Assembly: GCF_004364645.1 (NCBI RefSeq)
Contig: NZ_SOAW01000003.1
Coordinates: 124,001 to 188,000, forward strand
Reading direction: 5' to 3'
DNA: 64,000 bases
From: Naumannella halotolerans
GTDB lineage: Bacteria > Actinomycetota > Actinomycetes > Propionibacteriales > Propionibacteriaceae
This document shows positions 61,811 to 64,000 of this stretch, in pieces; the stretch's first letter is position 1, and each line of letters opens with the position of its first letter. Both the position numbers and the translations under genes were made by a program. The notes under the pieces were generated by a model. That model did no database searches. It was given only the letters and a program-made list of their open reading frames with translations, and was not told the DNA's origin.

Positions 61811-62572
61811 CATCCAGTTGTAGCGACTCGATTTAGCGTGCGAAGTAGCACATGGCAGACGCCGTTCGGAGACGAGCAATCGCGCCAAGCATGGATGCGG
61901 TGGCGCGCCGAATTGATCAACGTTGGTCTGGGGTACTGCATTTCGCATCAGTCAACCCCGTTCGACGCAGCGTATCTTCTATTAGCGGAGGGTGACGAAG
62001 CGTTCTTTGAGAAGTATATCGACTCCAGTGTCTTTAGGCCGGTATATATTCCTGCGGGAAAGGAGTCAAATCCAGGGTTGCGGAAAGCGTTGTCTCGCGA
62101 CGGTTTTGGCAGCGATGTGCTTCTGTCGAGAGTCGATTCGGATGATTTGATTACGGCGGATTATGTTGAGCGGTTGTCGCGTGCGGCACTCGAATCCGGA
62201 ATGCCGGACCAGTGGTTTGTGGCGGTCGATGGTCAGCGCTCGGATCTACGGCAAGTGCAGTCATTTCACTACGTGAACTCTCCATTCATCTCCCGTTTTG
62301 TTAAAAACAGGACCTCGGAATCCATCTTCCGCAACCATCAAAACGTGACAGAATTGCAGCCGATACTACTCGAAGGGGTGTTGTGGTGGCAATTGCTGCA
62401 CGGATCCAATCTGGCGAACAAGTTTTGGAAGCCTCGACCCTTAGAGAAGCAGGTGCGCGGAAAGAGTTATAGTGGCGGCTTGTCAGAATTCCAGTTTGAT
62501 GAGTTCAATCGCTTGTTCGGGTTCGACGCGAGCAAGTTAATCGGTGTCCTTGGTCGTGAGGAATGTCAGTAG
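61808..62572 (+). CDS. Putative glycosyltransferase with low GC content
   Basis: A 254-residue protein resembling putative rhamnosyl/GT-A transferases. SRVDSDDLITADYVERL near residue 107 is a typical extended DXD sugar-nucleotide and metal site. RFSVRSSTWQTPFGDEQSRQAWMRWRAELI is an unusual N-terminus. The gene is plainly richer in A and T than the rest of the window (codons such as AGC-TTA-TAT and GAT-TTG occur often), which suggests recent acquisition. Function within the glycan locus is likely but unproven. Confidence 0.7.
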   Translation: MHPVVATRFSVRSSTWQTPFGDEQSRQAWMRWRAELINVGLGYCISHQSTPFDAAYLLLAEGDEAFFEKYIDSSVFRPVYIPAGKESNPGLRKALSRDGFGSDVLLSRVDSDDLITADYVERLSRAALESGMPDQWFVAVDGQRSDLRQVQSFHYVNSPFISRFVKNRTSESIFRNHQNVTELQPILLEGVLWWQLLHGSNLANKFWKPRPLEKQVRGKSYSGGLSEFQFDEFNRLFGFDASKLIGVLGREECQ

Positions 62573-62751
62573 TAATTTGCCAAGTTCTCTGTCCCTCTGA
62601 AGGTTGTGGCCGCGGCGTCAGACGTGTCGAGCGGGGACACAATGGGAGGACGCGCACCAGTTCGGGCGTTTAGTATTGCACCCCCACAGCAGGCGCGCTG
62701 ACTGCAACCAACTGTGGACTGTCTCGAATTCTGCGGCTTCTTTTCTAAAGG
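62573..62751 (+). other. Intergenic region up to the insertion sequence
   Basis: I see no gene or clear signal. A 60-codon frame from 62604 runs into the insertion sequence end and is not supported. Confidence 0.5.
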
Positions 62752-64000
62752 GGCTCTTCCCAGATGAGGGTGTAGTGGCGGTGTGAGGTGGTCGGCGCGC
62801 GTCGGTCCCGGGAGAGAGGTCGAGGTCTCCCGAAGATGAAGGTTCCTACACGCCTCATCCGAAAGACCTCGACGTGTCTGACGCTACCTCGGTGGCCGGC
62901 TTCGCCTGCCCTGACCTGACCGTGTTCTGCCGACTCGACGAACTCGGGCTCGAAGCCACTGGCCAACGGCTTGAACCCGACCGTGCGGTGCTCGCGTGTC
63001 GGGTCGTCGAGTCGGATCAGTGGTGCCGACGCTGCGGTTGCGAGGGTGCGCCGCGTGACAGCGTGGTGCGTCGGCTGGCGCACGAGCCGCTGGGTTGGCG
63101 ACCGACCACGCTGGAGGTGACCGTCCGTCGCTACCGGTGCACCGGTTGCGGGCACGTGTGGCGCCAGGACACCAGCCAGGTGGCCGGGCCGCGAGCGAAG
63201 CTCTCGCGGCGCGGGCTGCGGTGGGCACTGGAAGGCATCGTCGTGCAGCACCTGACGGTGGCCAGGGTGGCCGAAGGCCTCGGGGTGGCGTGGGACACCG
63301 CCAATGACGCGGTCCTGGCCGAAGGCAGGCGGGTCCTGATCGATGACGAGCACCGATTCGACGGCGTCACCGCCATCGGGGTCGACGAGCATGTCTGGCG
63401 GCACACCCGGCGCGGCGACAAGTACGTCACCGTGGTCATCGACTTGACCGGGATTCGTGACGGCACCGGCCCGGCGAGGCTGCTGGACATGGTCGAGGGT
63501 CGCTCCAAGCAGGCGTTCAAGACCTGGCTCGCCGAACGCCCCCGGGCCTGGCGTGACCAGGTGGAGGTGGTCGCGATGGACGGGTTCGCCGGCTTCAAGA
63601 CCGCCACCACCGAGGAACTGCCCGAAGCCGTCGCGGTCATGGACCCCTTCCACGTCGTCAGGCTCGCCGGCGACGCCCTCGACCGCTGCCGGCGCCGCGT
63701 GCAGCAGACCATCCACGGCCACCGCGGCCGCAAGGACGACCCGCTCTACCGCGCACGCCGGACCCTGCACACCGGCGCCGGCCTGCTCACCGACAGGCAG
63801 AAGGCCCGACTCGCGGCTCTGTTCGATCCCGATGCCCACGGCGACCGGCATGTCGAGGTCGAGGTGACCTGGTCGATCTACCAGCGGATGATCGCCGCCT
63901 ACCGCGAACCCGACCGGTCGAAGGGCCGCGAGGTACTGCTCAAGCTCATCGAATCGATCAGCCACGGCGTTCCAACCGCGCTGGTCGAGGTCCGCACGCT
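62752..64000 (+). mobile_element. ISL3-family insertion sequence, right end outside window
   Basis: The left end begins GGCTCTTCC at 62752, the terminal sequence known from corynebacterial ISL3 elements such as IS31831, followed by the transposase gene on the plus strand. The right inverted repeat and target duplication lie beyond base 64000. The junction is abrupt, from AT-richer DNA to high GC. Between the end and the transposase start, AGGTCGAGGTCT and AGACCTCGACGT can pair (10 of 12) and might limit translation of incoming transcripts. Confidence 0.82.
62874..64000 (+). CDS. ISL3-family transposase, 3' end cut by window
   Basis: The frame from GTG 62874 stays open to the window edge, 375 codons. 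The N-terminal zinc-finger pair is visible (WCRRCGCEG and YRCTGCGHVW), followed by a helix-turn-helix region. The DDE catalytic core shows Asp in TAIGVDEHVW and Asp in VVAMDGFAGFKTA, with VMDPFHVVRLAGDALDRCRRRVQQ typical of ISL3. The last catalytic Glu should be near or past the window end. The gene seems intact as far as it can be read. An ATG lies further in, but the zinc finger requires the early start. Confidence 0.92.
   Translation, partial: MSDATSVAGFACPDLTVFCRLDELGLEATGQRLEPDRAVLACRVVESDQWCRRCGCEGAPRDSVVRRLAHEPLGWRPTTLEVTVRRYRCTGCGHVWRQDTSQVAGPRAKLSRRGLRWALEGIVVQHLTVARVAEGLGVAWDTANDAVLAEGRRVLIDDEHRFDGVTAIGVDEHVWRHTRRGDKYVTVVIDLTGIRDGTGPARLLDMVEGRSKQAFKTWLAERPRAWRDQVEVVAMDGFAGFKTATTEELPEAVAVMDPFHVVRLAGDALDRCRRRVQQTIHGHRGRKDDPLYRARRTLHTGAGLLTDRQKARLAALFDPDAHGDRHVEVEVTWSIYQRMIAAYREPDRSKGREVLLKLIESISHGVPTALVEVRT

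Noticed and set aside
62745-63965. 406-codon minus-strand frame inside the insertion sequence
   Set aside because: Antisense to the transposase; His/Gly/Arg-rich shadow frame.

Overview
The window is 64 kb of high-GC DNA from an actinobacterium. Evidence: pervasive GTG starts, F420-linked LLM oxidoreductases, Lsr2, ClpC, an LpqY-SugABC-like sugar importer, and a gene order around ppa-dacB-tilS-hpt-ftsH-folE-folP-folB-folK-lsr2-clpC-mutY that resembles the mycobacterial chromosome without being mycobacterial. A member of Propionibacteriales is my best guess, from overall gene style only. The DNA looks chromosomal. It ends inside an ISL3-type insertion sequence.

Layout. 1-6.8 kb: end of a CYTH/CHAD protein, tmk, holB, a DoxX-type membrane protein, a secreted TAP-like peptidase and a GNAT acetyltransferase. 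6.9 kb: tRNA-Thr(CGT). 7.2-11.6 kb: a four-gene ABC sugar importer (lpqY-sugA-sugB-sugC type). 11.6-12.4 kb: a repeat-rich, gene-free stretch. 12.4-22.9 kb: mostly minus-strand genes (LLM oxidoreductase, YqeY, DUF4031-HD protein, LigC-type ligase, MinD-like ATPase, SixA, M3 peptidase, two CrcB fluoride channels, ppa) with one plus-strand LLM gene. 23-44.9 kb: the conserved core block (dacB, a metalloprotease-like gene, tilS, hpt, ftsH, folate genes, lsr2, clpC, galE, mutY). It is interrupted between ftsH and folE by a LacI regulator with a divergent frcBCA-like importer. 45-62.6 kb: a surface-glycan cluster with an ABC-2 exporter, several glycosyltransferases (some multidomain, some membrane-anchored), a pair of DUF6492-like paralogues, a DUF6270-like protein and a pyruvyl transferase. 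62.75 kb to the end: the insertion sequence.

How the parts work together. The folate genes cover GTP cyclohydrolase, dihydroneopterin aldolase, HPPK and dihydropteroate synthase. ppa and crcB-crcB sit head to tail, which joins a fluoride-sensitive enzyme to a fluoride exporter. The glycan genes lie in blocks on both strands and look like one locus that builds, modifies and exports a cell-surface polymer; the polymer itself cannot be read from the sequence.

Two patterns stand out. First, about thirteen genes start five to seven bases after a NANNNT hexamer with no room for a leader or ribosome binding site, so leaderless transcription appears common. Second, short tandem repeats of different period (17, 24, 97 and 147 bp) begin at or just after stop codons of otherwise ordinary genes.
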